A stretch of DNA of 64,000 bases from Sphingobacterium deserti (GCF_000757725.1 NZ_JJMU01000010.1:86780-150779); one strand, 5' to 3'. Numbered from the stretch's first letter, positions 36,718 through 47,002 are shown. Made by a program: numbers and translations. Notes: a model not told the origin generated them from the sequence alone.

Positions 36718-37584
36718 TTATCGCTCAAACATCATCTCAATAAGTACCCGCCACTGATAGTCATCTTTCAATTGCCATATACGGATGTAATTGAATTTGA
36801 CAACCTTTTCTTTGGAACGGACAGTGGCCGTGCCTGATGTATAGGCATATTCGCCGCTGTAGGCTCGTCCTACCCCCGAGGGGTCTGTTGTGATCTCGAT
36901 ACGTTTTTTCTTGAGAAAAGCCAGCACATTTTTTTTGCCTTCAATTTCAGCCTCCCAAGGGTAATAGTACCGTACATCATCCGCTAGGAACTCTTTAAAC
37001 GCAGCTTCATTGTTCGCCTTCAAAACCGTTGAGAACAGTTCATCGCTTTGGGTCACCACCTCTTCCCGTTGCTGGAGCCGAACTTTAGACCGATGCTTTA
37101 GATACCAGGAATCATCGGGTTCATAGTATACCATATCAGACTTCGGGCCTTTCCCAAAATTTTCGACTTCTGCACGAAGGTGTGCCTTCCAATTGCCTTT
37201 TCGATCTCTTCGCCATACGGTAAGGTATTGTCCATGACGTTTTACCGCGCCCACTTTTTGAAACTCCATAGGCCCAGAGGTGACACCCCAATCTAAGCTT
37301 TTGGAAACCAATGCAAAATTAGGCTGCCATGTCAGCACATCTGGAATATTTGGCCTGTTGCTCAGATAGTTGACGGCATTTACCGGCGAGGGAACATACA
37401 AGGTTGATTCTTTATCCACGATAGACATCAGCGCTTCATGCGGACTCGATGTCTTTGAAATATTTGCCGCTGTACGATCTGCTCTTATTAAGCCCCCTAC
37501 CTTATCGGGCAGCTGCGCACGCGCATCCATTGCGACTATTAATAGGAGCACCCAAACAAACGAACAAATTTTTATTAATCTCAT
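36718..37584 (-). CDS. Secreted NTF2-like (DUF4440) protein
   Basis: This protein of 288 residues has a signal peptide (MRLIKICSFVWVLLLIVAMDARAQ). The C-terminal part (about 175-288) looks like an NTF2-fold domain: ELFSTVLKANNEAAFKEFLADDVRYYYPWEA, KKNVLAFLKKK, and FNYIRIWQLKDDYQWRVLIEM. The N-terminal half has a second, more divergent alpha+beta unit (SLDWGVTSGPMEFQKVG, YLTVWRRDRKGNWKAHL), so it may be a tandem NTF2-like protein. No enzyme role can be assigned. It lies 24 bases downstream of cysS. Confidence 0.75.
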   Translation of the reverse strand: MRLIKICSFVWVLLLIVAMDARAQLPDKVGGLIRADRTAANISKTSSPHEALMSIVDKESTLYVPSPVNAVNYLSNRPNIPDVLTWQPNFALVSKSLDWGVTSGPMEFQKVGAVKRHGQYLTVWRRDRKGNWKAHLRAEVENFGKGPKSDMVYYEPDDSWYLKHRSKVRLQQREEVVTQSDELFSTVLKANNEAAFKEFLADDVRYYYPWEAEIEGKKNVLAFLKKKRIEITTDPSGVGRAYSGEYAYTSGTATVRSKEKVVKFNYIRIWQLKDDYQWRVLIEMMFER

Positions 37585-37608
37585 TTATACATTTTTGTCG
37601 TCTTACAA

Positions 37609-39081
37609 TCAAATCTTATTCCAAAGTGTACCATCCTTACTATCTTTCAGTTGGATACCTGCAGTGCTAAGCTCTTCGCGAATACGATCGGACGTTGTAA
37701 AGTCTTTATTAGCTTTCGCCTCGTTACGCATTTTGATGATAATCTGCATCAGCTCATCCATATTTCCGGCATCTGTACCCGTCGAATCATCCTTTAGGCC
37801 AAGAATATCATGTACAAAAATCGTCATCAGTGATTTGATTTCTGAAAGGACTTCCTCGGTGATTTTCGCCTTACCATCGTAAGCCGCATTTATGAAGCGT
37901 ACAACTTCAAAAAGCTCAGCAATCAACACGGGGCTATTAAAATCATCATTCATTGCGTCGTAGCAACGCTTTTTAACGCCCTCGATATCAAAAGTACTAC
38001 TGTCAGCACCTTCTGATTTCAGCTTATCCAACAATGATATGGCCGTCATCAATCGTTTATAACCTTTGTCGGCAGCATCCAGCGCATCGTTTGAAAAATC
38101 CAAGGTGCTTCTGTAATGCGCCTGCATCATAAAGAAACGTACCGCCATTGGCGAATAGCCTCGATTCAATAAAGCATGCTCTCCAGTAAATAGTTGGTGA
38201 GGTAGAAACCCATTGCCAGCAGATTTTGACATACGCGCGCCATTCACTGTTAACATATTGGTATGCATCCAGTATTTTGCCGGATGCACATGGTTACATG
38301 CTTCAGACTGCGCAATTTCATTGGTATGATGCGTAGCTGCAAGATCCATACCGCCACCGTGGATATCAAATTGAGCGCCTAGATACTTGCTGCTCATGGC
38401 CGAACACTCAATATGCCAACCCGGGAAGCCCACGCTCCAGGGTGCCGGCCAACGCATGATATGTTCTGGCTTAGCCTTAATCCACAATGCAAAGTCTAAA
38501 CGTCCATGCTTCTCGTCTTGCCCTCCAAGCTCGCGCGTGTTGTTCAACATATCTTCCAGTTTGCGATTCGTCAGGACGGTGTAGTCATGGCTCTTAACAT
38601 ATTTATCGACGTCAAAATAAACTGTCCCATTCGCTTCGTAAGCAAATCCATTATCGATAATTTGCTTGACCATCTCAATTTGCTCGGAGATATGCCCTGT
38701 AGCAGTTGGCTCAATACTAGGAGGTAGCGTATTAAACAACCGCAAAACATCATGGAACCCTAACGTGTATTTTTGCACAATCTCCATGGGCTCTAATTGT
38801 TCTAATTTGGCCTTCTTGGCAAACTTATCATCGCCCTCATCTCGATCGCCCTCCAAGTGTCCGGCATCCGTTATGTTGCGTACATAGCGAACTTTAAAGC
38901 CCATATGCAATAAGTATCGGAATATAAGATCAAAGGAGATAAATGTCCGACAGTTTCCCAAGTGAACATCACTATATACTGTGGGACCACAGACATACAT
39001 GCCCACGAAAGGCGCATTTAAAGGTTCAAACTTCTCTTTTGTTCGCGTTAACGTATTGTAAAGGACAAGATTGTTTTCCAT
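37609..39081 (-). CDS. cysS: Cysteinyl-tRNA synthetase
   Basis: This class I synthetase of 490 residues has the HIGH-type motif in VCGPTVYSDVHLGNCRTF, where Cys31 is one zinc ligand. Other landmarks are FPGWHIECSAMSSKYLG, the zinc-site region HHTNEIAQSEACN, and the KMSKS motif in ARMSKSAGNGF. The C-terminal DALR-type helical domain (about 360-490) completes it. It charges tRNA-Cys. It follows der by 20 bases on the same strand. Confidence 0.97.
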   Translation of the reverse strand: MENNLVLYNTLTRTKEKFEPLNAPFVGMYVCGPTVYSDVHLGNCRTFISFDLIFRYLLHMGFKVRYVRNITDAGHLEGDRDEGDDKFAKKAKLEQLEPMEIVQKYTLGFHDVLRLFNTLPPSIEPTATGHISEQIEMVKQIIDNGFAYEANGTVYFDVDKYVKSHDYTVLTNRKLEDMLNNTRELGGQDEKHGRLDFALWIKAKPEHIMRWPAPWSVGFPGWHIECSAMSSKYLGAQFDIHGGGMDLAATHHTNEIAQSEACNHVHPAKYWMHTNMLTVNGARMSKSAGNGFLPHQLFTGEHALLNRGYSPMAVRFFMMQAHYRSTLDFSNDALDAADKGYKRLMTAISLLDKLKSEGADSSTFDIEGVKKRCYDAMNDDFNSPVLIAELFEVVRFINAAYDGKAKITEEVLSEIKSLMTIFVHDILGLKDDSTGTDAGNMDELMQIIIKMRNEAKANKDFTTSDRIREELSTAGIQLKDSKDGTLWNKI

Positions 39082-39101
39082 GAATTATAAAAAATAACTA
39101 C

Positions 39102-40406
39102 TTATTTTTGTCTGAAGAATATTTGAATAGGTACTCCTTTGAAATCAAAGTTATCGCGCAGTTTGTTTTCAACAAAGCGCTTATACGGATCTTTGATATA
39201 TTGAGGTAGATTACAGAAAAATGCGAACATTGGCGACCTACCGGGAAGTTGCGTTGCATATTTAATTTTGATATACTTACCTTTCGTGGATGGTGGCGGA
39301 TAGTTTTCAATGATCTGCAACATGACATCATTTAATTTCGAAGTCGATATTTTCTTGGTTTTATTTTTATAAACCTCCATGGCAGTTTCCACCACTTTAA
39401 AAATACGTTGCTTCTCGGTTACTGAGGTGAAGATAATAGGAACATCGCTGAATGGAGCTATTTTCTCTCTGATCTTGGCTTCAAATTCCTTAGCGGTTTT
39501 GTGATCTTTCTCAATGGTATCCCATTTGTTGACAACGATCATGATCCCTTTCTTATTCTTCTCCGCCAAGTGGAATATGTTAATGTCTTGTGCCTCTATA
39601 CCATCGTTAGCGTCTAACATTAAGATCACCACATCCGAATCTTCTAGGGCTTTAATGGTGCGCATCACGGAGTAAAATTCGATATCCTCGTTCACTTTGG
39701 ATTTACGACGAAGTCCTGCTGTATCAATGAGCAGAAACTCATTACCAAATTGATTGTAGTGTATACGGATGGAATCCCGCGTGGTACCCGCGATATCCGT
39801 AACTATATTACGATCAACGCCTAAAAGAGCATTTGTAAGAGAAGATTTCCCCACGTTTGGTCGTCCAACGATCGTAATCTTAGGTAGCGCATTCTCTTCT
39901 TCCTCCTCCTGTTCAGGAAAGTGTGATACTACGGCATCCAACAATTCCCCTGTTCCGGATCCGGTTGCCGATGATATGTTATAAATTTCACCTAAACCGA
40001 AAGCGTAAAATTCAGCCGAGTCGTGGTGAAGCTTCGCATGGTCAACTTTATTGGCGACTACATACACTGGTTTTGAACTGCGACGTAATAAGTCGGCAAT
40101 TTCATCGTCCAAATCTGTTATACCTGTGGTTACATCTACCATGAATACAATGACCGACGCTTCTTCAATGGCGATGTGCACTTGATCGCGAATGGCCTCT
40201 TCAAAAATATCGTCAGAACCATGAACGAAACCGCCGGTATCTATCACGGTAAATTTCTTTCCGATCCATTCCGCCGTTTCGTAATGACGATCACGAGTAA
40301 CCCCGCTAAAGTCATCGACGATAGCCTTTCTACTCTCTGTCAAACGATTAAATAAGGTGGACTTCCCGACATTTGGGCGACCAACGATTGCAACAATATT
40401 TGCCAT
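39102..40406 (-). CDS. der: Ribosome-biogenesis GTPase Der (EngA)
   Basis: This protein of 434 residues carries two tandem GTPase domains. The first P-loop is [14 protein letters not shown] (about residue 8) and the second is [14 protein letters not shown] (about 179). G3 motifs are DTGG and DTAG, and the G4 motifs NKVD and NKWD are both intact. A C-terminal KH-like domain closes the protein. It is essential for 50S subunit maturation. Confidence 0.97.
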   Translation of the reverse strand: MANIVAIVGRPNVGKSTLFNRLTESRKAIVDDFSGVTRDRHYETAEWIGKKFTVIDTGGFVHGSDDIFEEAIRDQVHIAIEEASVIVFMVDVTTGITDLDDEIADLLRRSSKPVYVVANKVDHAKLHHDSAEFYAFGLGEIYNISSATGSGTGELLDAVVSHFPEQEEEEENALPKITIVGRPNVGKSSLTNALLGVDRNIVTDIAGTTRDSIRIHYNQFGNEFLLIDTAGLRRKSKVNEDIEFYSVMRTIKALEDSDVVILMLDANDGIEAQDINIFHLAEKNKKGIMIVVNKWDTIEKDHKTAKEFEAKIREKIAPFSDVPIIFTSVTEKQRIFKVVETAMEVYKNKTKKISTSKLNDVMLQIIENYPPPSTKGKYIKIKYATQLPGRSPMFAFFCNLPQYIKDPYKRFVENKLRDNFDFKGVPIQIFFRQK

Positions 40407-40503
40407 AACTATATCCGGTATTAAAAACGTTACCTCACGGCAACTTGCTTTTTATTCAAGCCTACAAAGCTACAATAAAATACCCGATTATTTAGGCTCT
40501 ACC

Positions 40504-40535
40504 ACAAAAATGGCTTTGCGGTGTTGCAAAGCCAT
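40504..40535 (-). terminator. Terminator of SusC/SusD operon 2
   Basis: On the minus strand ATGGCTTTGC pairs perfectly with GCAAAGCCAT around a 6-base loop and is followed by TTTTTG, about 40 bases after the SusD stop. Confidence 0.82.
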
Positions 40536-40575
40536 CCTTATCTAATTTTATCAAGCTATAGCCGCTTTATCCAAG

Positions 40576-42291
40576 TTACTGGGTAGGGTTTTGGGTGAGT
40601 GTTCCCGGATACGAATTTATTGCATCTTGGGGAATGTAATAGACAACCCCAAAATCCGTAGCTGGAATGCTTTCCGTTTGTACCTGCGGTCCTGGATATG
40701 CGCGAGTGAGCGAGCCCCCGTTACGAAATACATCGTAACTGCGTTCGGCTTGAAAAGCCAACTCCAACTGACGTTCCTTATCAATGCGCATACTCGCGTT
40801 GGACGCATCTAGATTGGCGTACCCTCCATTGACAATTGAACGCGTACGGATAACATTCAGGTCTGTTAGTGCTGCGCCATAATTACCCAATTTCGCATTG
40901 GCCTCTGCCCGATTAAGGTAGATCTCGCCCAAACGACTAATGACAGGGGAATGCAAATGAGAATCCTCCCCCTCACGCGAAGCTTTCGTAATGTAAAATT
41001 GAGGATATACCCTATTTAAGGTAATAAAGTTATCCAGCACGCCCGTATAGGTATTGCCATCGCTGTGCTGGATGCTATAAATCTCTTGAGCAACATCCAC
41101 GGGTGTTAACGTGTATGTTTGCTCACCATCGCGAGCAGTAATGACATTTCCGTTGCGCGTAATGGGCGCTTGTACATAATTGGAACCATTAGCGGCATCT
41201 TGTTTGACGAAACGGAACACTTCGGTGTAAGCGCCCGTCGTTGCATTTTGGGCATAGGTAGGTTCGATAAAAGCGGCCCGGGCATCCACAATAGTATACT
41301 TTTCAGTTCGCCAGTCGTTACGGCCCGCTTCGTTCAGCAGGTCAATATATTTTGCACTCGCATACATTTCTCCCCAGCCCATCCCACCAATATTCGCGTA
41401 CATCCCCCCTACACCATAAAAATGATCAGTCCCTGAAAATTCTGAGGCAACACGCTTAACGGCAAAGATAGTTTCTGCATTAGTTTCTGGCGTATATGTG
41501 TTATAGCGCATGAACTGCTCACGGGGGAGCAACGCATAATCACCTGAATTGATGACCTTATCGGCATACTCAACCGCCAATTGTGCGTATTGGGTATTTG
41601 GCGATTCGTATGTGCCGCTCATATACAGATAAACACGAGAAAGCAGGGCTTGAGCTGCACCTTTAGAAGCGTAGATGGCGCCATTGTCGATCGTCAGCAA
41701 TTCTTCTGCTTTAGCTAAATCTGCAATAATCTGCTCATACGTCTGTTGCACAGTGGCGCGATCAGGCAAGTCCAGATTAATCACATCTTCCGGTGTACCG
41801 TTCACAATGGGAACACCCAAATTGCTACTGGGATTTTGGTAAAAAGGTCTTCCGTAGGCACGAACCAAATAGAAATACATCATACCTCTTATATAATAAC
41901 ATTCTCCGAGTTTATTGTCAAATTCGGCGCTCTGCCCCTCTTCAAACATATTGATAATGTTTGAGGCCTGAGCAATGGCTTTGTATCCTGTATTCCAAAA
42001 TTGATTGAGACGGCCATTATTAGGCGTACGTGAAAAGGAGATAAACTCATAGAAAGCATCGGTAGAGGCTCCACGGATCATGATATTATCACCGGCATAC
42101 TCGCCGCAACGGTGCATAGGGTCAGACCATAGTTTCAATTGGGCGTATGTACCGTTTAAAAGCGACTCAATATACACTTCTGGGTCGCCCTCTATTCGAT
42201 CTGTATCCATTGATCCGTAAGGTAACCGATCGATATCGCAAGAAGCTACGCTGGCGCAGACCAAGATTGCTATAAATAATTTTTTCATCAT
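40576..42291 (-). CDS. SusD/RagB family lipoprotein (pair 2)
   Basis: This protein of 571 residues has a lipoprotein signal with lipobox VASC (Cys18). The SusD N-terminal domain shows GECYYIRGMMYFYLVRAYGRPFY. The C-terminal RagB/SusD part shows GEIYLNRAEANAKLGNYGAAL and RQLELAFQAERSYDVFRNGG. It binds substrate at the cell surface with the SusC partner 13 bases upstream. It has no nearby glycosidase. Its operon is controlled from the promoter with two AAACGTTT palindromes. Confidence 0.95.
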   Translation of the reverse strand: MMKKLFIAILVCASVASCDIDRLPYGSMDTDRIEGDPEVYIESLLNGTYAQLKLWSDPMHRCGEYAGDNIMIRGASTDAFYEFISFSRTPNNGRLNQFWNTGYKAIAQASNIINMFEEGQSAEFDNKLGECYYIRGMMYFYLVRAYGRPFYQNPSSNLGVPIVNGTPEDVINLDLPDRATVQQTYEQIIADLAKAEELLTIDNGAIYASKGAAQALLSRVYLYMSGTYESPNTQYAQLAVEYADKVINSGDYALLPREQFMRYNTYTPETNAETIFAVKRVASEFSGTDHFYGVGGMYANIGGMGWGEMYASAKYIDLLNEAGRNDWRTEKYTIVDARAAFIEPTYAQNATTGAYTEVFRFVKQDAANGSNYVQAPITRNGNVITARDGEQTYTLTPVDVAQEIYSIQHSDGNTYTGVLDNFITLNRVYPQFYITKASREGEDSHLHSPVISRLGEIYLNRAEANAKLGNYGAALTDLNVIRTRSIVNGGYANLDASNASMRIDKERQLELAFQAERSYDVFRNGGSLTRAYPGPQVQTESIPATDFGVVYYIPQDAINSYPGTLTQNPTQ

Positions 42292-42304
42292 GTTTTCAGT
42301 AGTT

Positions 42305-45300
42305 TTAGAATGAAAGATTTAGTCCCATCATAAAGCGGCGGGTAGCTGGGTAAACCGATGGACCTGTGGATCCAAGTAATGCCTCAACGGGCTCACCCAA
42401 GCTCGCCTCGTCGTCAACTTTGATGGACAATTCAGGATCTACACCTGAATATTTAGTCCATACAAATAAATTCTCGCCAGCAAAATACACACGTAAATTT
42501 CTGATCTTGTATCGATCCAATTTAAAATTGTATCCTATCGTTAACGACCGTAATCGCAGGAAATCGCTACTTTCGATAAAGCGTGACGATGCTTGGTTAC
42601 CACCATCCCGGTTGTTGTATTTAGCAACCGGATGTGTTGCATTATCGCCTGCCTTTTCCCATCGGCTCCAGTCTGGCATCAACTTCATTTGATTGCGATC
42701 GGTATAGGTTCCGTCGGCATCATATTCCTGCCGGGAATAGTTGTAGATTTCGCCCCCTATCGCATACCCAAACACAGCATTTAAATCAATTTGCTTATAT
42801 CGCAGCGCCGTCGAGAATCCACCAAAAATATCGGGCGCAGCGTTGCCCAATTTTTCAAAACTCGCTTCCGAATAATTAGATGTCGTGCTGCGAGAAGTTT
42901 CGTTCCCATTCGCATCACGCTGCACATTGTACCACATTGGCGCGCCGTTATCTGGATTTACTCCGGCCCATTCTTTCAGGTAGTAGGTGTCGACCGGAAG
43001 CCCCGGCTCAAGAATACGTTGTGATGACCCAGCAATGCCGAGCCCATCGCCTACGATAACTGGACGTACTGTAAAATTGCCACTGGCATCTTTTGTGGGA
43101 TAAAGCTGCGTTAACTGATTTCGGTTGTGCCCCACGTTGAGATCAAGACTCCATAACCAATCGTCGTTTCGAATGATATCAGCACCAATCGCAAGTTCAA
43201 AACCGGTATTTCGCATCTCACCAATGTTTCGCCATATTTCGGTGATACCTACGGTTCCTGTGATAGGCACCTCGTAGAGGATGTTATCAGTATTTTTGAT
43301 ATAGTAGTCGAGTGCTAAACGTGCACGATTATTCAGTACAGAAGCATCAACTCCCACACCTGTGGTGTATGTTTTCTCCCAAGTAAGATCAGGATTTCCT
43401 TTCTGATCGATAAGCGCGCCGGGGTTTCCATTGTATCCGGAAGTTGCTGAAACAGAATATAGACTATACTGCGGGTATAATGCACTTGGTCGATTACCAA
43501 CAGAACCATATGCTGCACGTACTTTCAAAGCGTCTACCCAATCTGCCTTAAACCATTCCTCATTGTTAATATTCCAGCCAGCACTGACAGAGAAAAAGTT
43601 TCCATACTTCGCGTTATCTCCGAAATTGGAAGCCCCATCACGGCGGAAAGAAACTTGTGCCAGATAACGGTTATCGTAGTCGTAATGTATATTGGAAAGC
43701 AAAGACTGCACAGCCCATTCGTTAATCTTACCTTTTGTCCGTTCAGGCCTGTTCACGACATCCAAAACCTGGAAACCCGGGATAAACCCTATTCCATACA
43801 CATCTAATACTTTGGCCGTGTAGTCATTAAATTCGTAGACTAAAACGCCGTTTAGGCTATGTGCTCCAAAGGTTTTGTTGGCCCGTAAGATCTGGCTCGT
43901 GTAGCGTCTGGAGAATTCTGTACGATACTCCGTTAGACGACCGCTCACACTCTGGCCATCATTTGAACGAGGATCGGTATAACCGCTTGCAGAATAGTTG
44001 TTATAACGGTAGTTATTAACGGAGGAAAAGGTCAGCCAATCCGTAATCTTGACATCAAAGTCAAGATTTCCCATTAGCTCGTAGTTGGTATTTGTGGAAT
44101 TATTCCATTGCAAATCATACAAGTAATTCGTGCTAGCACTGTTTACCCAGCCACTGTAGCGATGTGGCACCAAACTGCCGTTTGCATCAAAGGGGCTGTC
44201 CCACGGGAAATTCGAGTACATAGCCGTCGTGGAGTATTGTCGGTCTTCTACGCCGCGCCGCGCCCCAACAAACGATGGCTTTACGGTTAACCATTCGAAA
44301 GGTTTATAAGTCTGCCGAAAACGAACATTGTACCGCGTAAAGTCATAGCCTTTCACCGCACCTTGTTCGTCATACAAGCCAATCGAAAGCAAAGACTGTA
44401 CTGTTTCCGTTCCACCTTGTAAGGTAATGTTATGGTTTTGAGTAAATCCGCTTTTTGTAGCGACTTTCCACCAATCGAAATTACTGTTTCGCAAATCTGC
44501 ATTCCATCGAGGAAAAGCGATCGTATTTGCATTGGCAAACGAAGCATAATAATCGTAGAGCTCCTCGCCGTTCATCATCTGTAGATTCCCGTTCGTAAGT
44601 TGATTGAAGCCCACCTTTGTTGATACATCAATGGTGGTTTTCCCACTCTTTGCATTCTTCGTCGTCACAACGACCACGCCATTAGCTCCTTGCGATCCGT
44701 AAATCGCGGTAGATGCCGCGTCTTTCAAAACCGTCATAGACTCGACGTCATCTGGATTGAGGTCGCCGGGCGACGTTCCGATGATTACGCCATCAATAAC
44801 CCAAAGGGGGCTAGTTGTTCCACTAAGCGTTGCTTGCCCCCGTATGACGACAGCTCCACGCGAACCGGGCTGTCCAGTTCCGGGCGCAACATAGACACCG
44901 GGAGCCTTCGCATTAAGCATATTTTCAACGGAGGGCGTTGTAATGTCTCTTAGCTCCTCGCCTTTGACCGATGTTAGGGCTCCTGTCAAACTTTCTCTTT
45001 TTTGCGTGCCGTAACCCACAACCACCACCTCCTCCAGCGCCTGATCACTACCTTTGAGTGATACCTGCATGGTATTTCCATCCACCACTTGGGTATGAGG
45101 CTCGAAGCCTATTGCATTAATCACTAAAACATCGCCCAATTTGGCTTCAATTGAAAAATTACCACCGTCGTCGGTGGCTGTTGAAATGGAGGGTTTTCCC
45201 TGCACCGAAATTGTGGCTCCTGCAACGGGACCATTTGTTGTTGTAACGCGTCCTGTTACATTTTGTTGGTAAAGTGAACTTGCGTACGCCGACGTGCTCT

Positions 45301-45403
45301 TTCCCAATGCTCCGTCCGCATGGATCAGTACACCTATTATCAACAGCGACGCCAACCGAAAGCTTTTACAAACGAACAAAGGGTTTGTAGGTCTCTTTAT
45401 CAT
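42305..45403 (-). CDS. SusC/RagA family TonB-dependent receptor (pair 2)
   Basis: This protein of 1,032 residues has a signal peptide, then a CarboxypepD_reg domain starting QQNVTGRVTTTNGPVAGATI. Next come the linker QALEEVVVVGYGTQKRESLT, the plug (VIRGQATLSGTTSPLWVIDG, YGSQGANGVVVVTTKN) and a full barrel ending MMGLNLSF. Its first ~150 residues nearly match the receptor at 57851 (VVDGN-QVSLK-SDQALEEVVVVGYGTQ), while the barrels differ greatly. This mosaic suggests that the N-terminus and promoter were shared by duplication or conversion and that the barrel evolved for another substrate. Confidence 0.96.
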   Translation of the reverse strand: MIKRPTNPLFVCKSFRLASLLIIGVLIHADGALGKSTSAYASSLYQQNVTGRVTTTNGPVAGATISVQGKPSISTATDDGGNFSIEAKLGDVLVINAIGFEPHTQVVDGNTMQVSLKGSDQALEEVVVVGYGTQKRESLTGALTSVKGEELRDITTPSVENMLNAKAPGVYVAPGTGQPGSRGAVVIRGQATLSGTTSPLWVIDGVIIGTSPGDLNPDDVESMTVLKDAASTAIYGSQGANGVVVVTTKNAKSGKTTIDVSTKVGFNQLTNGNLQMMNGEELYDYYASFANANTIAFPRWNADLRNSNFDWWKVATKSGFTQNHNITLQGGTETVQSLLSIGLYDEQGAVKGYDFTRYNVRFRQTYKPFEWLTVKPSFVGARRGVEDRQYSTTAMYSNFPWDSPFDANGSLVPHRYSGWVNSASTNYLYDLQWNNSTNTNYELMGNLDFDVKITDWLTFSSVNNYRYNNYSASGYTDPRSNDGQSVSGRLTEYRTEFSRRYTSQILRANKTFGAHSLNGVLVYEFNDYTAKVLDVYGIGFIPGFQVLDVVNRPERTKGKINEWAVQSLLSNIHYDYDNRYLAQVSFRRDGASNFGDNAKYGNFFSVSAGWNINNEEWFKADWVDALKVRAAYGSVGNRPSALYPQYSLYSVSATSGYNGNPGALIDQKGNPDLTWEKTYTTGVGVDASVLNNRARLALDYYIKNTDNILYEVPITGTVGITEIWRNIGEMRNTGFELAIGADIIRNDDWLWSLDLNVGHNRNQLTQLYPTKDASGNFTVRPVIVGDGLGIAGSSQRILEPGLPVDTYYLKEWAGVNPDNGAPMWYNVQRDANGNETSRSTTSNYSEASFEKLGNAAPDIFGGFSTALRYKQIDLNAVFGYAIGGEIYNYSRQEYDADGTYTDRNQMKLMPDWSRWEKAGDNATHPVAKYNNRDGGNQASSRFIESSDFLRLRSLTIGYNFKLDRYKIRNLRVYFAGENLFVWTKYSGVDPELSIKVDDEASLGEPVEALLGSTGPSVYPATRRFMMGLNLSF

Positions 45404-45501
45404 AAAATTTCTTTTAAGGTTTTGTTGAACTAGTAGATTACCATAATCTTATGGCGCCAAGTTAACGTAAAGTAACCTAATCAAGAATCCGATATGAAAC
45501 G

Positions 45502-45533
45502 CAAACGTTTGTGCAAAATGACACAAACGTTTG
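45502..45533 (-). promoter_or_regulatory. Twin LacI-type palindromes upstream of SusC 2
   Basis: Two identical CAAACGTTTG palindromes (45502-45511 and 45524-45533) have centres exactly 22 bp apart. AAACGTTT with a central CG is the form bound by LacI/GalR-family regulators. They lie about 100 bases before the SusC start. Between them and the gene is GTTAACTTGGCGCCA, which recurs with one change upstream of the SusC gene at 57851. No LacI-type regulator is in the window. Confidence 0.72.
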
Positions 45534-45587
45534 CGTAACTTAATCATCTGTTTACAGAAAATAAATATTGAATTTATTAGGAGTACC

Positions 45588-45659
45588 TTAAGGCAGCGAA
45601 TCGAAATCTATATCAGGAGCGACTTGAAACGGGGAATATGTTAGGGTGTTATCAGGCAT
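45588..45659 (-). pseudogene. C-terminal remnant of a DUF3472 protein
   Basis: A 23-codon stretch on the minus strand reads MPDNTLTYSPFQVAPDIDFD then SLP and stop. It aligns with the end of the DUF3472 gene at 62226 (EPNSNFSIQPAQAAPVIDFD, then SLP and stop). The DNA AGGCAGCGAATCGAAATCTA is identical in both. It sits upstream of SusC 2, just as the larger gene sits upstream of SusC 3. I read it as the tail of a deleted copy; it is open a little further upstream but without clear similarity. Confidence 0.68.
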
Positions 45660-45700
45660 CCTATAAAGGTTATATATCCAAACTTTTAGCAACATTACTC

Positions 45701-47002
45701 TTATTGTTTTAAGACAGGTAGTTTACTTTTCATTAGCTCAAAGGCATCTAAAGCATTATCCAGCTGTTGCTGCGTGTGTGTGGCCATTAGGGACATCCTT
45801 ATGCGGGCATCTTTTCTAGATACGGCCGGATAAATAATACAGTTCGCATATATGCCTGCATCAAATAGAAATTTGGCAGCTTGCGCCGTAAGGGCCGGAT
45901 CACCAATTTTAACTGGAATAATGGCGGATTGGGTGTTTCCAATCACAAAGCCCAAATCCAACAGGTTACTTTTGAAATAATTGACATTTGTCCTGAGCTT
46001 ATCTATCCAGTGGGATTCTTCATCTATTAACTCAATTGCGCGACTAATAGCACAAGTTGTGGAGGGGGGCATCGCTGCAGAAAAAAGATGTTGCCGAGCT
46101 TGAAACTTAAGGAATCGAATAATTTCCGGTCTGGCAACCACAAAACCACCTATTCCAGCCAGTGATTTGCTAAATGTACCCGAGATAATATCTACTTGAT
46201 CAAATACATCTTCTTTTTCAATTAGCCCTCGTCCCGTCGGACCAATGACCCCAATCCCATGCGCATCATCCACCATGAGTACCGCACCATATTTTTTAGT
46301 TAAATAACTAATTTCTCGAAGGGGAGCTAGATCACCATCTTGCGAATAGACACCATCAACAATAACCATTTTGGTCCGGTAGGCATCCTTGACCCTTATT
46401 AATACTTCTTCCATCCGCTCCAGATCATTATGAACAAATGATTTAACGTTTGTATGCAAACAACCTTCGTATACACTCGCGTGTACGCCCATATCGACAA
46501 TTGCAATATCCTCTTTCTTAAGTAAGCATTGCAGTGTAGCACTATTGGCGGTATATCCAGTGGTATACAATAGCGCAGCTTCCCTTTTAAAAAAACTAGC
46601 AATCTTTATTTCCAAATCCTGATGGTAATTGAAATGTCCCCCTATTGCCGGTGAAGCTCCACTACCGGTACCAAATTTTTCCAAAGCCTGCATGGCAGCA
46701 AGTTTAACAGCTGGATGTTGGGTAAGCCCAAGATAGTCATTTGAAACAAAGTTTATAACTCCTCGAACTACATCATCACACCCTTTATTGACAAATAGTT
46801 CAGGACCACATGGCGAAATATTTTCTAAGCGATAATTGAGTTGGTCGCTTTTATTTAGATAGTCCAAGTAGTGATTAAATGAACTAGCACGATCAAATAT
46901 GTCAAGATCTGGGATATTCTCAAAATCCTTAAAACTAAGGGTACTATATTTTTTTTTGCATCCTATTAAAATTAACCTACGACTGTTGTCGTTTTGCTTC
47001 AA
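45701..47002 (-). CDS. Alpha-oxoamine synthase family PLP enzyme
   Basis: This fold-type I PLP enzyme of 433 residues belongs to the group that includes 8-amino-7-oxononanoate synthase, 2-amino-3-ketobutyrate CoA ligase and serine palmitoyltransferase. Landmarks are NFVSNDYLGLTQHPAV, KFGTGSGASPAIGG, the cofactor Asp and His in VDDAHGIGV (245-252), and the Schiff-base Lys279 in GTFSKSLAG. It condenses an amino acid with an acyl-CoA. It has about 75 extra residues before the core. Serine palmitoyltransferase is plausible in a sphingolipid-making lineage, but pairing with a TetR regulator suggests a special acyl product. The substrate is unresolved. Confidence 0.87.
   Translation of the reverse strand: MKQNDNSRRLILIGCKKKYSTLSFKDFENIPDLDIFDRASSFNHYLDYLNKSDQLNYRLENISPCGPELFVNKGCDDVVRGVINFVSNDYLGLTQHPAVKLAAMQALEKFGTGSGASPAIGGHFNYHQDLEIKIASFFKREAALLYTTGYTANSATLQCLLKKEDIAIVDMGVHASVYEGCLHTNVKSFVHNDLERMEEVLIRVKDAYRTKMVIVDGVYSQDGDLAPLREISYLTKKYGAVLMVDDAHGIGVIGPTGRGLIEKEDVFDQVDIISGTFSKSLAGIGGFVVARPEIIRFLKFQARQHLFSAAMPPSTTCAISRAIELIDEESHWIDKLRTNVNYFKSNLLDLGFVIGNTQSAIIPVKIGDPALTAQAAKFLFDAGIYANCIIYPAVSRKDARIRMSLMATHTQQQLDNALDAFELMKSKLPVLKQ

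Noticed and set aside
46444..46453. AACGTTTG-like site as a third LacI-type operator
   Set aside because: It is single, imperfect and inside the PLP-enzyme coding region.
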